A stretch of DNA of 64,000 nucleotides, from the NCBI GenBank assembly GCA_003439945.1, contig QVRM01000313.1:929501-993500 (forward strand), written 5' to 3'. Below the pieces are notes generated by a model. The model did not search any database, was not told the DNA's origin, and was given only the letters and a program-made list of their open reading frames with translations. A program made the translations under genes and the position numbers. This document shows, in pieces, positions 22,158 to 34,235 of this stretch (the first letter of the stretch is position 1; each line of letters opens with the position of its first letter). The DNA comes from Dermanyssus gallinae. Lineage: Eukaryota > Arthropoda > Arachnida > Mesostigmata > Dermanyssidae.

Positions 22158-23790
22158 TTTTCGTCGTGTGACACAGTGGGGTTCGGTATTGTTCCGTGTT
22201 AGCTCCCGTAAAATCGGTTATTACGAGAGGCTTGACTGTGATATTCGAAGTGATCATTGTATCATCCAGAGTCTCTATAGTAAGTGTTCAAACGATGCAC
22301 ACCACACGCTTAAAGGTACTCTGGTTACTTTTCAGAGGGTCCCGATCCTTTCCGGGCTCTCTGACAACTGTTTGATTTGCTAACGTCATCGCTAGCCGAA
22401 AGCTTGTGTCTAACTTTCGGGCGGAGGTCGCTACGACTTAGAAAGAAAGCCGTCGGTGAATCGGTAGCGTCATCGCCTCCCAGTTGTTGGACTCCGGTCC
22501 AGCTCCCAAGAGTAACATTTTTTCGTTTTTTACGTCCATTTGTTTCAAGGCATTTGGACACGCCGGTTGAGTCCAGCGGTAGTAAGCCGCCTGGTAGTTT
22601 GGATATCTACAGGCTCAGGAGCGCAATCGCCAACGAGACACCAATCGTTGTTTAAGCTGATGTCTCAAAGCCGGCTGAGAAGAGGGATTGCAGCGCATCG
22701 CCTGGTGTATCACACGCTGATTTAACTGCGGGTGTTAAAACTTCGGAAACCTTAGACGGAGGTGTCACACCAGGGTGTAAGCAAAATAATGGTTCCTCTG
22801 TAGAGTCCGATGCACATGACGAATCGTGTACGCTGGTGGTGTCTACGCGTGAACAGAAGGTTATATCTCGTGAGCAACGTCAGTTGGCCAAACTTAAAAT
22901 GGCGGCAAGTGGCAAGAAAGACCACTGAAGATCCAGTTTCTAACGACTTCGCTGACGGCACATTACTGCAGTTATGTAAGTGTATTTATTCTAATTGCCC
23001 TGACTGCAAGATATCAAGCAATAGGGCCACTATTTCTGTATGGGGTCAACATAGAAGATGCGGCTAGAAAATTGACGCAGCTATCTGCAATAGGGTCGAA
23101 ACCTATTACGGTAACCTGTCCGGCACTAACTTCATTCAAGGCGAGAATTCAGGGCGTCGATGTTGCGTTTACAGACGACGACATATGCTAAGAACTAGCA
23201 GATTCTGGTGTTGTGCACGTTCAACATTTATTCCGGGCAGACCACGTTTAAGACCCCACTCAGCAAGGTGATCCTGACCTTTGACCGTCAATCGCCTGTG
23301 TCTGGCTTCCTAGGATACAAAACCCACTCCGTTGTTCTTGAGCCCGACCAACCGAGGTTACGCTACAATTGTCAACGAGTGAGACATCTAGCGAACAGGT
23401 GCACTTTTCGCAAGACCTGCAAAAAATGTAAAGGTGGAGATCACCTGGCTTCAAGTACGCGAAACAGTCGAGGTATGTAAATTGTAGTGGCCCCTACGTG
23501 GCCGGATTGCCTTCCTGTTTGCGTGTGGCCTACCTCCGTATGCGTAACAGGATTATCATGAAGGCGAGAGTTCTACAACAAGTTAAGGCATCGCATTCGC
23601 CTGCATCGATTACCGAGGGACCCGAAGTCACAGCTACTGTCGTGGAAGACGTACAACCCGATGGTTTCATCAAAGATAAGGCTTTGTACGCTGCAGTTCT
23701 TATGGGCACTTCTATCAAACAAGAAAGTTCCTCACCGCAGCTGTTATCGAGGATCTTCAGTTCTTTGCGCTTACATAGGTATTTGTTTTA
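21640..23790 (+). pseudogene. RLE LINE 5' UTR and gag-like ORF1, copy 1
   Basis: Homologous to 31380-32990 over its 5' UTR and to ORF1 at 50612-52006. The ORF1 start seen in copy 2 (ATGCCGGTTGAG) is ACGCCGGTTGAG here, near 22560, so the start codon is lost. The downstream part has FLGYKTHSVVLEPDQP followed by decayed zinc knuckles (YNCQRVRHLANRC, where the first Cys and the Gly-His pair are damaged), then a RNRIIMKARVLQQVKASH segment that matches RNRVLMEARTLHQVRATH of the third copy. Several stops and frame changes are present. No ORF2 follows. Confidence 0.75.
22128..22152. repeat. (TA)n tract inside the LINE 5' UTR
   Basis: Twelve TA units. The homologous position of copy 2 (near 31798) has only a short TATATGTATA, so the tract expanded or shrank after the copies parted. 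Confidence 0.9.
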
Positions 23791-24820
23791 AGTGCATAGC
23801 AGACTCTCAGAGACGTGGTGGACATTCTTAAAAATTGCCGGCTCTTCGTTATCGATGTACCACCGATACGATCAAACCAAATAGACGTGTCGAGTGTCAG
23901 TAACTGTGGCTGTAAAAACGTATTGCTTTTTAATATATAGAAAACCGGTTTTTAGGTTAAAAAAATGTTCAGGTAAACGGAAACTAGCCTATAAAATTAC
24001 AGTAATAACTTACCTCGACTTCATACAACAACAATCTGTAGCAGGACATAGATTTTTAGGCTAAATAAGTGGGTTGTCTGCTACTTACCAATACTACTGC
24101 CTGACGTTGCAAACGGTCTTCTTTCGTGTGTGCTCGTTCTCAGCAGCAGCAGCAGCAGTCCTCGCGTTGCCTATGATGAAACTATATGTTGTGCAGATTG
24201 TTTCAATCGGTGAGTTAGCTTTACATTGTAGCTGAGCGTGACGAAACGCATGTTTTGAATATGACTCTTACTTTTTCAAAAACTTTTAGCTTACTTCGAA
24301 TATACATATCTGTCCTCTTTCTTCGTCTGTACGCGGCACCGTTAGCGTGTCTTTTCGCGCACGACGTGCTCCCTGTCGCAACGGCTATCCAGTGCGAGTG
24401 GTCAGCCCGTTATGGGTCTCGGGTTTCCGCGCTTTTTAGCCACCTTTCACGGACAGAAGCAACACGCGACCGCACCCGACGACTGCCAAAGGCACGGGCT
24501 TTATGAACGTACTCCGGATCCCCATATGCATGGTCTTCGGGTTTTACTCTATCTGCGGAAAACACCCCAGAACTGCATTTTACATTCGAGAATACCCCGC
24601 CGCGGTCTTCGATACAGTGTTTGACTGCTATCGCTCAAAAGTGACCGAATACAGTGCTAAAGTGTTACGTACTATCCAGTGCACTCGTAGCCACAGTGAA
24701 AGCAAGCTATATTTGTGGATTTTTGCGGAATCAAGCACGAATTCGTTTTGTTAGACCAGTTAAGACAGCGTTTACAGTGTTTTGCTAGATCTCCTGATTT
24801 GAGATCATACGACATCTTTC
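23791..24820. other. Unassigned DNA with a short (CAG)n run
   Basis: A (CAG)6-7 run lies near 24140-24160. The frames at 24255-24754 lie just upstream of the next LINE and may be its 5' UTR. Nothing is recognised. Confidence 0.5.
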
Positions 24821-24823
24821 CGA

Positions 24824-26154
24824 ATGCCCGTAGGTTGGGGTAAACCTGCGTGCCCCCCGAGCGGTGGTAGTGCTCTCACCAACAACGGAGATCAGCCTAG
24901 CCAGTCTGTACTAAATTTGACCGTGCCGGTAATGCTACCTTCGTGTCATAGCGCTAATCGACGGAAACGCACTCTCATTGAACGAAGCGACAATAGTCCA
25001 GACAACAGTGCGGCGTCCAACCACAACAAGCGTTCGAACAGAATGGAAGTCGAAAACATCTGCTCACGATGTAAACACTCACTGGCAGCTGTTCGATTGC
25101 ACTGTATCGGCTGTGCACGAACCTTTCACAGTGCCAGCAGAGCCTCGGATGAAAGCGAGCCATCAGGTGAAGCTAACGCAGTCTGGTACTGCCGAATATG
25201 CTTTTTGCCCACCGCTAAGATGGACAGTGTGCAATTCATGGATGCTCTTGACAAACTGTCGCCGGAAGACGAACTCATGAACTGCGTTACTTATCTGATG
25301 AACCAATTAAGGCAAGGCAAGTGAAACAGGATATCGTTAAGTTGAACGCTAAGAGTCAGAATGCTTGGATACCATCTCAAGACACGAATGCCGAAGCGGC
25401 AGGAGCCCAGCGAGATAGAGAAAGCACTGCTCCTGAGAAGAATGTGTTAATAGCTGGCGATAAGCCGGTGCATCAACTGAGAAAAAGAATCATCGCCTCT
25501 CTGCCCAAGTGCTCAGTGGCCCTGCGAGCTGTGTCAGACGGAAACGTAGGGCGTGTATTTCAAGTAATCGAGAACTTTGTTGAGGATAATAGTCAACCCA
25601 TTCACGTACTACTGCACGCTGGATACAATGAGTGTATGGAGTTCAAGAAGGACGAGTTTCTCTCCGGAGCCGTGGGTTTTGCTGCCAATATGAGGGAGAG
25701 CCCGGACTGTTTAATTTCTGTGCTAACAATACCAGAATTCCGGAAAGTACAGTGAAGCAAATGAAACTTTGATCACTCGCTGTCATGAGTGGGGTATCGA
25801 CATAATTAACGTGACTCACTCGCACCGCGCCATGGTTCACAGAGGTATATACTCGTATACGGCTGCTCAGTACTCTGCAGAAGCGTGTTCGAAAGCGATC
25901 GCTCGTCGCTCATCATTTTTTTAAGAGTCAAGATCCGCCAGCCGTCCATGCCGAACAAGACAGTCTCGAACATGCCAGGCAACTCGAACCTCAAGCCGGT
26001 CCCGGAGCGCGAGTTGTCTTTGACAGCAGCACCCAACGAGCGCAGCGGGTACTTCAACGTCCTGACAGCCAACCCGCTTGGCAAAGGGAAAGGCACGTCA
26101 GAGTTGCACGGTACTAGGAAAGGAGCCAAGACCAGGACCGCCAGCAAGACATAG
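24824..26154 (+). pseudogene. LINE ORF1: PHD-like finger plus SGNH-like domain
   Basis: The first frame (24824-25324) has the Cys/His spacing of a PHD finger from ICSRCKHSL through LHCIGCARTFH to WYCRICF at about residues 78-127. A frameshift near 25321 joins it to VLIAGDKPVHQLRKRI, where an SGNH hydrolase would have GDS, then HVLLHAGYNE (the GxN block) and SVLTIPEF. A second frameshift near 25755 leads to IINVTHSHRAMVHRG, resembling the last SGNH block, and a stop near 25923. A basic tail is read to 26154. In CR1/L2 elements such an ORF1 binds nucleic acid and carries an esterase fold. The catalytic Ser is Lys here. Confidence 0.65.
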
Positions 26155-26289
26155 CAAATCCTCGCAATGGCCAGCGTACTCAACGAATCGCCGAGGGCCG
26201 ACCGGTAGTGCCCGCGGAGACCCTTAACCAACTCATTATGGCCGCGTTACAGGACATGAGCAGAGATCGACAGTTTTAGGTCACAGGAC

Positions 26290-28720
26290 GGTCCAGACAT
26301 TGTTGGATGTTTTCGATAAGATAACAATTGTGCAGTGGAACGTAGAGGCTGCTACCCGCGCCCTAGGACTTCTTCCTTCCACTGTCATCATCGATATCGA
26401 TGTCATTATTCTATCCGAGACTTGGAAGACCAAACCGTTGGACTTGCCTGGTTTTTACGCCGCTCACTCGCCGGCAGTTATACGTTCTCATACGCGGCGT
26501 GTCCGTACTGTATACTAAGAGAGTAGGCGAGATCAGTGTGGCATTGGCATTGAAGATGATACAGTAGTACATCGGTAACCAATGTAAGATTGTGGCAGCC
26601 TACGTTCGACCACTGAACGCCGAAAACACAACGGGGTTGATTGACAGAATCACACAGGCTATCCACGTTCTTCCCTCAGTTGGATTTCCGCTGTTAGTAT
26701 CAGGCGAGTTTAACACGAGGGTTGACAAACCTGATGATTCGCGTACTCGCGCTCTTCTCTTGATGCTCGAAGATTTCGGCTGCTGTCTGATTATCGATAC
26801 GAATGTCCCGACGTTTGAAGGCTTTATGGGAAGTTCGGTGATTGATATATTTGCATTCAACGTTGACTCGGAGAGAACTTGTTATATTGGAAAAAGCAAC
26901 TCGCTACATGAATGTGGTAACATTAAATGGCATGTCCCAGTAGGAGTCAAAATCTTGCTCCCTCAAATGGAGACTCCGCCGCGAAGGAACGCTGAGTTAG
27001 CTGAAGCACTAGACCCAAATAAGTTTGGCTCAAAGCTTGCAGCGTTATTCCCGGTACAGCCTGACCCAGACATTGAATCGTACATGGGTGTTCTGACAGA
27101 GGCGATTACATCGTCCGTCTGTGCACCGAGCCCGCGTCGACAACGGCCATGGTTTAATACAAGCTGTAGACTAGCCTCCGTAGCGCAGTTCCGTGCCCGT
27201 CTGCTGGCTAAACAATACCCGTGCATGGTGCCGCTCTGTAACCTGCTCAAGAGTTCGTATAGACGAACTCTCAAGACGGCGCGACGGCAATATATTAAAC
27301 GTCAGGAAGAGAAGCTTCCGAAACAGGCAATCAAAGAGCCCCACAGGTGGATTGAACGGGTAAAAACGACTTCGTGTCACATACACTCCGCTGTCTTGAT
27401 AGAGCACGTCAGAGAAATGTATGCAAGTGCAAATACCATTCCCAGCAAAGTTCCAGTATTCGATAGCGCATGGGACGACGGCGGCTGGCATAGCTCCATG
27501 TTGGACAAGTTTATTCAATGCTTACCTCCGTCAGGGACGTCTACCACGAACTTGGCGTGATGCACTGCTTATCATCATACCAAAGGGGAAAGGTAATTCG
27601 CAGGTGCCGTCATCCTGAAGGGCGATTGCGAAGAAAAGTTGCTGTTATAAGCTCCTGGCACTCCTTATCACTCGACGGCTTAGCACCTTCTTGGAGTCCT
27701 GCGGCTGCATACCGAAATCTGCGTTTGACACGGCGCCTAGAGACAAGATCCTGGTATAGCTCGCTGAGTGCGGAGTTCTGCTTAACATGCTTCGGCAAAT
27801 AAAGGCTATGCTTTAGGAAAACTCAGTGAGTATCGATGGCGGCGTGTCCCAGCTTCCGCCGTTTGCCCAAACGACCGGAGTCTCGCAGGGCGATAATCTG
27901 AGTCCTCTGCTGTTGTCCCTGCTGCTGAATGACTTGCCATCCTGAGTCCAAGGATCTACTTCTCACGTCAAAACCTTGGTAATGCAGATGACCTTGTCAT
28001 TTTCGGAAGAAGTCGTTTTCATGTCCAAGAGGCATTGGCAAGACTCTCCGCGTACGCACAAGATACCGGCCTGACAATTAACATTGATAAAACTGAAGCT
28101 ATAAAACTACTTAGAGGTGGTTCTACGTACCAACGGCCGATGCTTCAAAGAGCTATCGCTACAGTCAGCAATGGACTTGTTTGAGATGAAAGTTGCATCT
28201 CTTGCTGCATACGGAATTTAAGTGATCTGGGAGTTCCTTTCGGCGTCGCAGATCGAGGTGCTCGAGCGTATAAAGCCAGCATTTCTCAAACGTGTCATGG
28301 GCTGCACCGCTCAACATAAAACAAATTAGTTTACCTTTTGGGTGGCACGCCGCTTTTTATCGAAGATCTTACACGACGTTTCGACTTTCCGACTACTTCA
28401 GCTTACTTGGAGTGTATTGGCTTATGGGGGCGGAAGATGGCAGAAGTCGACCTTAAATTCTATGGTACGGGTGCAGTGACCAACGACGCATGGAATGGAC
28501 TTAACAGGACCAATAGGCATATAGTAACACGTTTAGCGGTTCATGGGTATCACCACATTCTCTGCGGAACATAAGGTTTTCATGCTTCGTGTGATTCCTG
28601 TATTTGCATTAGATGTGGGAACTTTTGCGTGCAGGTACCACGCAGCGTCATGCCCAAAAGTGACCTTGTTGGGGAGTCTCGCTCTAATGGAGGGGCCCTA
28701 ATAACGTATTATTTTATCAT
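26290..28720 (+). pseudogene. LINE ORF2: APE endonuclease and reverse transcriptase
   Basis: The endonuclease has ITIVQWNVEAATR, VIILSETWKT, then SGEFNTRVD where GDFN is expected (Asp to Glu) and SVIDIFAFN. A linker runs in the 26592-27560 frame. The reverse transcriptase begins with GRLPRTWRDALLIIIPKGKG, then TGVSQGDNLSPLLLSL at about 27875-27925, and NADDLVIFG at 27981-28007, where the first residue of the YADD box is Asn. The end has YGTGAVTNDAW and RHIVTRLAVHGYHHILC, a His/Cys-rich tail common to this LINE group. At least four frame changes and several stops make it inactive. The enzyme nicks target DNA and copies its own RNA onto it. Confidence 0.75.
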
Positions 28721-28869
28721 GAGTACATCGAAAAGGAGATTGTCTTTGATGTGTATTTGAATACGGAGCAAGCATGTGTGTACTAACGCAAGTTTTACAA
28801 TGTACCTAACAAAGGTCATAATATAATATATAAGAATATACATAGGTATCAAACATATTTATTATTAAT

Positions 28870-29415
28870 TTTACAGGGAAATGTAATTAAATAACTAAAC
28901 TAGGGTTTGTGAGAAGCACTACCAGTCGAGCTTATCCTTGAGGCAGCCCCTCATAGTACCCGCTTTTTTGCTGCCGCATTGCCGCGCTGCACCGCCAGAG
29001 ATAGCCGCTGAAGTAGAAAGTCAAGAGCTTTATTCGTTTGCCGATATCTTGAAGAAGCGGCCATGCCTCAGGGCCAGAAACCCCGAGTGTCTCAAACGAT
29101 AGCGGCATGATAATAAACTCGTTGTCGAGCTGCTCATATGTATTGGCCTTTAGACGCCAGCGGCAGATGCACTGACCTCCAGGTTCGAGGTGGCGAACGT
29201 GTCGGTGATAGTCGCATTCCATATAAGCGCTTTTTCCCTTTAAAATAGGATCTCTTTTAAAATCTTGTATAAGCGCCTTTTCCGTTTCAAAATACCGTAT
29301 AAGCGCCTTTTCCCTTTCAAGGAAATAAGGGTTCGACCGTAATTTCCGACGCTTCTCAGAAGGCCGGTTGGCTTTAGACTTTTATCGAAATAGTTCTGGA
29401 CTTTTCTCGAGTTAC
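28870..29415 (-). pseudogene. RLE endonuclease tail, second copy with 30-bp duplications
   Basis: The minus strand reads LKPTGLLRSVGNYG, then repeated units (LKGKRRLYGI, LKRKRRLYKI), then the ECDYHRHVRHLEP and FIIMPLSFETLGVSGPEAW segments, ending with a 3' UTR that matches 2909-3120. It shares with 21130-21613 both the loss of the RPD triplet and the number and placement of the extra 30-bp units. Both copies also stop at nearly the same 5' point, near a CTCGA.TACGAATAC block. The jockey-type LINE tail begins right after it at about 29420. Confidence 0.75.
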
Positions 29416-29439
29416 GAATACATTTTATCAATCAATCAA

Positions 29440-31250
29440 TCTAACTCATCTTTATTTTGTCAAAGGGGGATATGTTATAATATTTACATTTTACAAACTG
29501 TTACCTAGAATCAAAGAACAGTCAAGTTACGTGTGTGAAGACATCTGTGCCACAAGTATTTTGAGTTTTCAGTGCCATAGCCATCCGCCATAAAAACATG
29601 TTGTTTACGCGATCCGTCTTTGCAATTTGTATAGACGAGATGGTGCTGCCGCTTCTAAGATTGTTTACACAAAGGGTAAAATAGTTAGATGAATTTGATG
29701 ATTTTATAATTTGATTGTACATGCGATACTCCGCTCTGGACTGCAGTTCCCAAACAGGGCTTAAAAACTGCAATTATTAATTATAAAACATCGAAATATT
29801 GTATTAGATATGTATATAGAATTTTGTCGGATGACTTATGTGATGTGAGCGCTAAATCCAGTCCCGGTGTCACCGTAACCCCGAGGTCCCTAATGCTATT
29901 TAAAATAAGGATAGCCTCACCATGCAGCATGTAGTTACGGGCTCCCTTTAAACACAATACTGCCCATTCAGGCACTGGTATAAGCATTTCATTACATATA
30001 TAAGCATTTCATTATCCACACACCATTTAGAAACTGCCTCATTTGCACTCTGTCGAACTTGTATTTCACCAGCAGTGCTAGATGGTCCGTATAGTTTTAG
30101 ATCATCAGCATACAGCTCATAGGTTATCAAATCAGGGATAACGTTTTTAAAATCTAACATAAATATGCAAAATAAAAGTGGGCCGTGGCTTGATCCCTGA
30201 GGAACTCCAGAGCACCTGACTCACGAACGCTACTGTTTACCCGAACGCAGAACTCTCTACAATTAAGATAACTAGCAATCCATGATAAAGAGCGAGTATC
30301 AGCATTCAAGTACCTAAGTTTCTGTACAAGCTTTACATGGTTTACTCTATCAAATGCTTTAGAGAAGTTAAAATATACACAATCAAAGGCCAGCCTATTA
30401 TTTATCATAATGGCCTAATCATGAGTCGTTTCAACAAGTTGAGTTGCCGTGGAGTTGCCTTTAGTAAAACCATGTTGATTCTCATCCAACCAGCCTTTGG
30501 AATAAAGGAAGTTAAAAATATGGTCCACTAGCAGTTTTTCAAATAAGATGCGTGCGATTGATGATTGAGCTACCGGTGTATAATTATCTACATTTGACTT
30601 TGGACTCTTCTTATGTACAGGAGTTACGATTGACTGTCTAAAGTTATTTGGCACAATGCCATCTTCATAAGACCTACTGAATATTAAATACAGAGGTTTA
30701 GTTATCACAGTCGCTACTTTTTTTATAAAATATGGCTGGAATTAAATCAGGAGTAAAGCTGCACTTAGTGGGTAGTTGTTTGATTTTTGTGAGAATATTA
30801 TATTCAGATATATTTAGATATGGGTAGCCGTCACTCGAGGGTACGTCGTTGGAAACACATTCGGGAGCTGAACCCCCTTGGACAACATAAACGGACGATA
30901 AGAAGTCCTTGAATGCGTTTGTTTTAGAAGCGTCATCTACGAAAACTGCCTGATCGATATTTAAAGCCGCAATATTCTCTTTACCCTTTAATCGTTTTTT
31001 TGCGTATCTCAAAAAACCACTTTGTGTTTTTAAAATCAAGACTAGCTTCATCCATTATACGAAGTCGTCTAGTTGTCTTGCGCAACTTTTTTGGTACTGC
31101 ACGTTTGGTTCCTGATCTATCAGCCGTTTTAGAATTACGTAAACTATCATTATTTTTTGACTTGCCATTTCTCTTAGGTACAAATTCTTAAATGTATCTG
31201 GTAAAAAAAGTTATTATACATCTAGTCGACAATCGGTATCACTATTGAAA
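29440..31250 (-). pseudogene. LINE ORF2, reverse transcriptase half
   Basis: In minus-strand order: FVPKRNGKSKNN and a basic TTRRLRIMDEA linker (31200-31050), SFTPDLIPAIFYKK, GIVPNNFRQSIVTPVHKK, NYTPVAQSSIARILFEKLL, NQHGFTKGNST, VYFNFSKAFDRVNHVKL (catalytic Asp in the palm), a frameshifted SGVPQG region, and ELYADDLKLYG with the YADD box at 30101-30112. The end has DLGVTVTPGLDLALTSH. Frames change at about 30700, 30410, 30160 and 29980. A small tandem duplication near 29990-30020 adds to the damage. The catalytic residues themselves remain. Confidence 0.75.
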
Positions 31251-31379
31251 ACAAGTTTCTCTAGTTTATACAAGCAAGTCTACGGCTGATCATTTCATAG
31301 TCCCTTTTTAAGAAATTATAACCTTTCTCGTCTATCGCAGAATATGTTGTTAATTTATGCTGCAAAAGCATGTATATTT

Positions 31380-32990
31380 TTCGCAGGCTGACCTTAAAAT
31401 AAAAAAAACATTCGATGTATGTTTTGGCTCTCTCTCGGATAATAATTACTTCCCTACAGATATATGTATTACGTTTACGCATTTTCGGTCTGAGATTGGC
31501 CACTAACCCATACGTTCTAGCTATATTTGCGGAACGTTTTGACGTGGTTTCAGTGACACTCTGCCGACCTTCATAACATAAATTGTAACTATTGTAGAAC
31601 TATGCCAGTCTACTAGCGTTATAGTTGTCCCCAAAGAAAAAGTTAATTAGGACTGTGCATGACTCCATAACGTGTTTTCCTCGTAAGTGTTGACTCTTAC
31701 TCTCTCTCTCTCTCTAGTATCTGCCGTGGCTACTTGCGAGGCCAGATTTACTACGGGTGCTTGGTAAGCTTTGGTCTTCTTTCTCCGTCGACCTGCTACA
31801 TATATGTATATTTTTTTTTGCCGTTTAATACAGTGGAGTTCGGTAGTGTCTTGTGTAGTAGCTGCCGTAAAATCGGTTACTACGAGGGGCTTGACTGTAA
31901 TCTTCGAAGTGATAATTGTATCATCATCCGGAATCTCTATAGTAAGTGTTCAAACGGTGCATAGCACACGCCCACAGATACTCTGGTGACTTCTCAGAGG
32001 GTTTCGATTCTTTCCGGGCTCTCTGATAACTGTGTTTGATTTGCTAACGTCATCACTAGCCAAAAGCTTGCGGACGGAGGTCGCTACGGCTTAGAAGGAA
32101 AGCAGTCCGTGAAGTCGTCGTAACCTAGTAGTAGCGTCACCGACTGCCAGTTGTTGGACTCCGGCTCACCTTCCAAGAGTGGCATTCTTTTTCGTTTTTA
32201 TACGTCAATTTGTTTCTAGGTATTTAGACTTCTATGACGATGCCGGTTGAGTACAGCGGCAGTAAGCCACCTGGTAGTTTGGATATCTCCAGGCTCAGGA
32301 GCGCAATCGCCAAAGAGACACCAATCGCTGCCTAAGCGGATGTCTCAAAGCCAGCTGAGAAGAGGGCTTGCAGCGCATCGCCTGGTGTATCACAAGTTGA
32401 TCCAACTGCAGGTGTTAGAACTTCGGAAATCTCAGACGGAGGTGTCACACCAAGGTGTAAGCAAAGGAATTGTGCGTCTGTAGAGTCCGATGAATATGCC
32501 GAATCGTGTACGCTGGTGGTGTCGTAGCGTAAACAGAAGGCTATATCTCGTGAGCAACGTCAGTTGGACAAACTAAAAATGGCGGCATCTAGATATGCCA
32601 AAAACTAGCAGATTCTGGTGGGGTGCACGTTCGACATTTATCCCGGACAGGCCACGTTTAGGACACCACTCAGCAAGGTGATCGTGACCTTTGACCGTCA
32701 ATTGCCTGTGTCCGTCTTCCTAGGATACAAAACCCACTCCATCGTTCTTGAGCCCGATCAACCAAAGTTATGCTACAATTGTCAACGAGTGGGATATCTA
32801 GCGGACAGGTGCAGTGTTTGCAAGACCTGCAAATAATGTAAAGGTAAAGATCACCTGGCTTCAAACACGCGAAACAGTCGAGGTGTGTAAACTGTAGTGG
32901 CCCCTACGTGGCCGGATTGTCTTTCTGTTCACGTGTAGCTTACCTCCGCGTGCGGAACAGGATTATCATGGAGGCGCTACGAACTAATCT
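31380..32990 (+). pseudogene. RLE LINE 5' UTR and gag-like ORF1, copy 2
   Basis: A second copy of the family at 21640-23790, nested in the minus-strand LINE. ORF1 would start at ATG 32240 (MPVEYSGSKPPGSL). A region ISREQRQLDKLKMAAS matches LREQKQLDRLKS of the copy at 50612. About 290 bp that copy 1 keeps (its 22900-23190) are deleted after it. The zinc-knuckle part reads CYNCQRVGYLADRC, better kept than in copy 1 but with Tyr for the knuckle His. Two in-frame stops and the deletion inactivate it. Homology ends near 32990. Confidence 0.75.
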
Positions 32991-32999
32991 GCCGCAGCT

Positions 33000-33760
33000 C
33001 AGACACGCTACTGCTTAGAATGTTTCAAGCTGTAACAGATTTTTCTAAACTTTGTTAATTTTTTAATTTCACTCAGTCATGTCTCTCAAAATCTCTAATT
33101 AAAAAAAAAAAAAAAAAAACAGAAACATTTATACGAAGATTGGTTATTATTATTTTATACATGGCGTGCAATTTTCATGATTACAGCTTGAACGCCAGCC
33201 CTAGCCTAATTAAAAATATGTTTTTAAAATCAAGCTCGGAATGGTTCAAAATTTTGTAGATGCATATAGCGTGATCACGAATTTTATGGGAAAAACTCTG
33301 GGAACGCCATCCGATGTCTAATTTTGTGGCCGATTTGTAAAACGACAAGATGGCGGCCAGTGTAAGCTGTTTCGTTTGCGGCTTCGGCTTTTCAACCTAT
33401 ACTGCCTGGATTCTGGTTGTCACTTGGTAGTCATAGCAAAAATTATGATAAACAAAAATCTCTGGAGGGGTAACTCTGTGAAAAAGTGCGGGCATTGTTC
33501 GGCTCCGGGGTCCAGACACAGTGGTGACGCCAAAGGCACTGCTGCGGGCACTCTCACTACCTTAGCGTCGCTTACTCGCGTAGCGATAAAATATTTTTTT
33601 ATTTGATTTTTTTAATTTAACATTTTTGAGAGTTAGTTGTGACTCTTTAGGAATTCTCAACGTTGTCGAGGCCCTTCTGAGCTTAACGGAGATGCTTTCA
33701 GTCGCAACTTTTTAAAAACTCCCCTAACCGTGAAACGCGGTGTTCATTGGGATTGGTATT
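33000..33760. other. Unassigned part of the nested insertion, with poly(A)
   Basis: An 18-A run lies at 33102-33119 and could be the tail of a retrocopied RNA, but I see no coding sequence before it. The 33376-33606 frame is unrecognised. Confidence 0.45.
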
Positions 33761-33761
33761 A

Positions 33762-34235
33762 TTATTTCGCTAGGGTGTAATTACCTCGATTAAAAAGTGC
33801 GTATCTAATCGACAAATATATTATACCAAAGAATGTTGTCCAGTTAATGCTCGCACGATTCGCACAAATCGAATCATAATCAGCGTTCCACCTGTTAAAC
33901 CCGCTACCCGGGTCTAAGAAGTGGGAAGAAGAGACCAGAATCAAGAAGCTGAGAGCCCGGTGGTCAGTAGCAATAGGGGGAGCCACGACAGCTGGCTCGA
34001 TGACGAGCTCCCTCTCAGAGGTAATAAGCAAGTCCAGAATATTGTTTCCTCTTGTGGGTTGCACAACAAGCTGACCAAACTATTAATGATGCAAAAGTTG
34101 GTAAAAGCCTTCTTTGGGCTGGCAGCGTCACCTAGTAGATTTGACCAGCCAGTGTGAGACATGTGAAAATTGCCAACCATACAAATAGTATAATTAACAT
34201 CAAGACAGAATTCGAGAACTTCTATTAGTTTTGTG
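33762..34235 (-). pseudogene. LINE ORF2, endonuclease half
   Basis: Minus-strand frames encode YTICMVGNFHMSHTGW (GDFN box with Asp to Asn), then TRGNNILDLLITSE and PIATDHRALSF (the DH box), then INWTTFFG, a typical end of an APE-like endonuclease in jockey/CR1 LINEs. One frame change separates the first two blocks. Beyond 33762 the reading enters the insertion and resumes in the RT half near 31250. Confidence 0.7.

Larger units (their letters stand above)
24820..28720 (+). mobile_element. CR1/L2-like LINE, two ORFs, decayed
   Basis: A non-LTR retrotransposon that carries, 5' to 3', a PHD-type finger and an SGNH-esterase-like domain (ORF1), then an APE-type endonuclease, a reverse transcriptase and a His/Cys-rich C-terminus (ORF2). 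That ORF1 layout is known from the CR1/L2 group. Frameshifts and stops occur in both ORFs. No clear 3' tail or target-site duplication was found, so the outer limits are approximate. Confidence 0.75.
29416..34235 (-). mobile_element. Jockey/CR1-type LINE, interrupted by an insertion
   Basis: On the minus strand the endonuclease half lies at 33762-34235 and the reverse transcriptase half at 29440-31250. About 2.5 kb of other DNA (near 31270-33760), including an RLE-LINE ORF1 in the opposite orientation, separates them. The 3' end has AATAAA-like sequence and a (TTGA)n tail seen as ATCAATCAATC at 29427-29441. It is 5' truncated near 34235, within the endonuclease. Confidence 0.7.
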
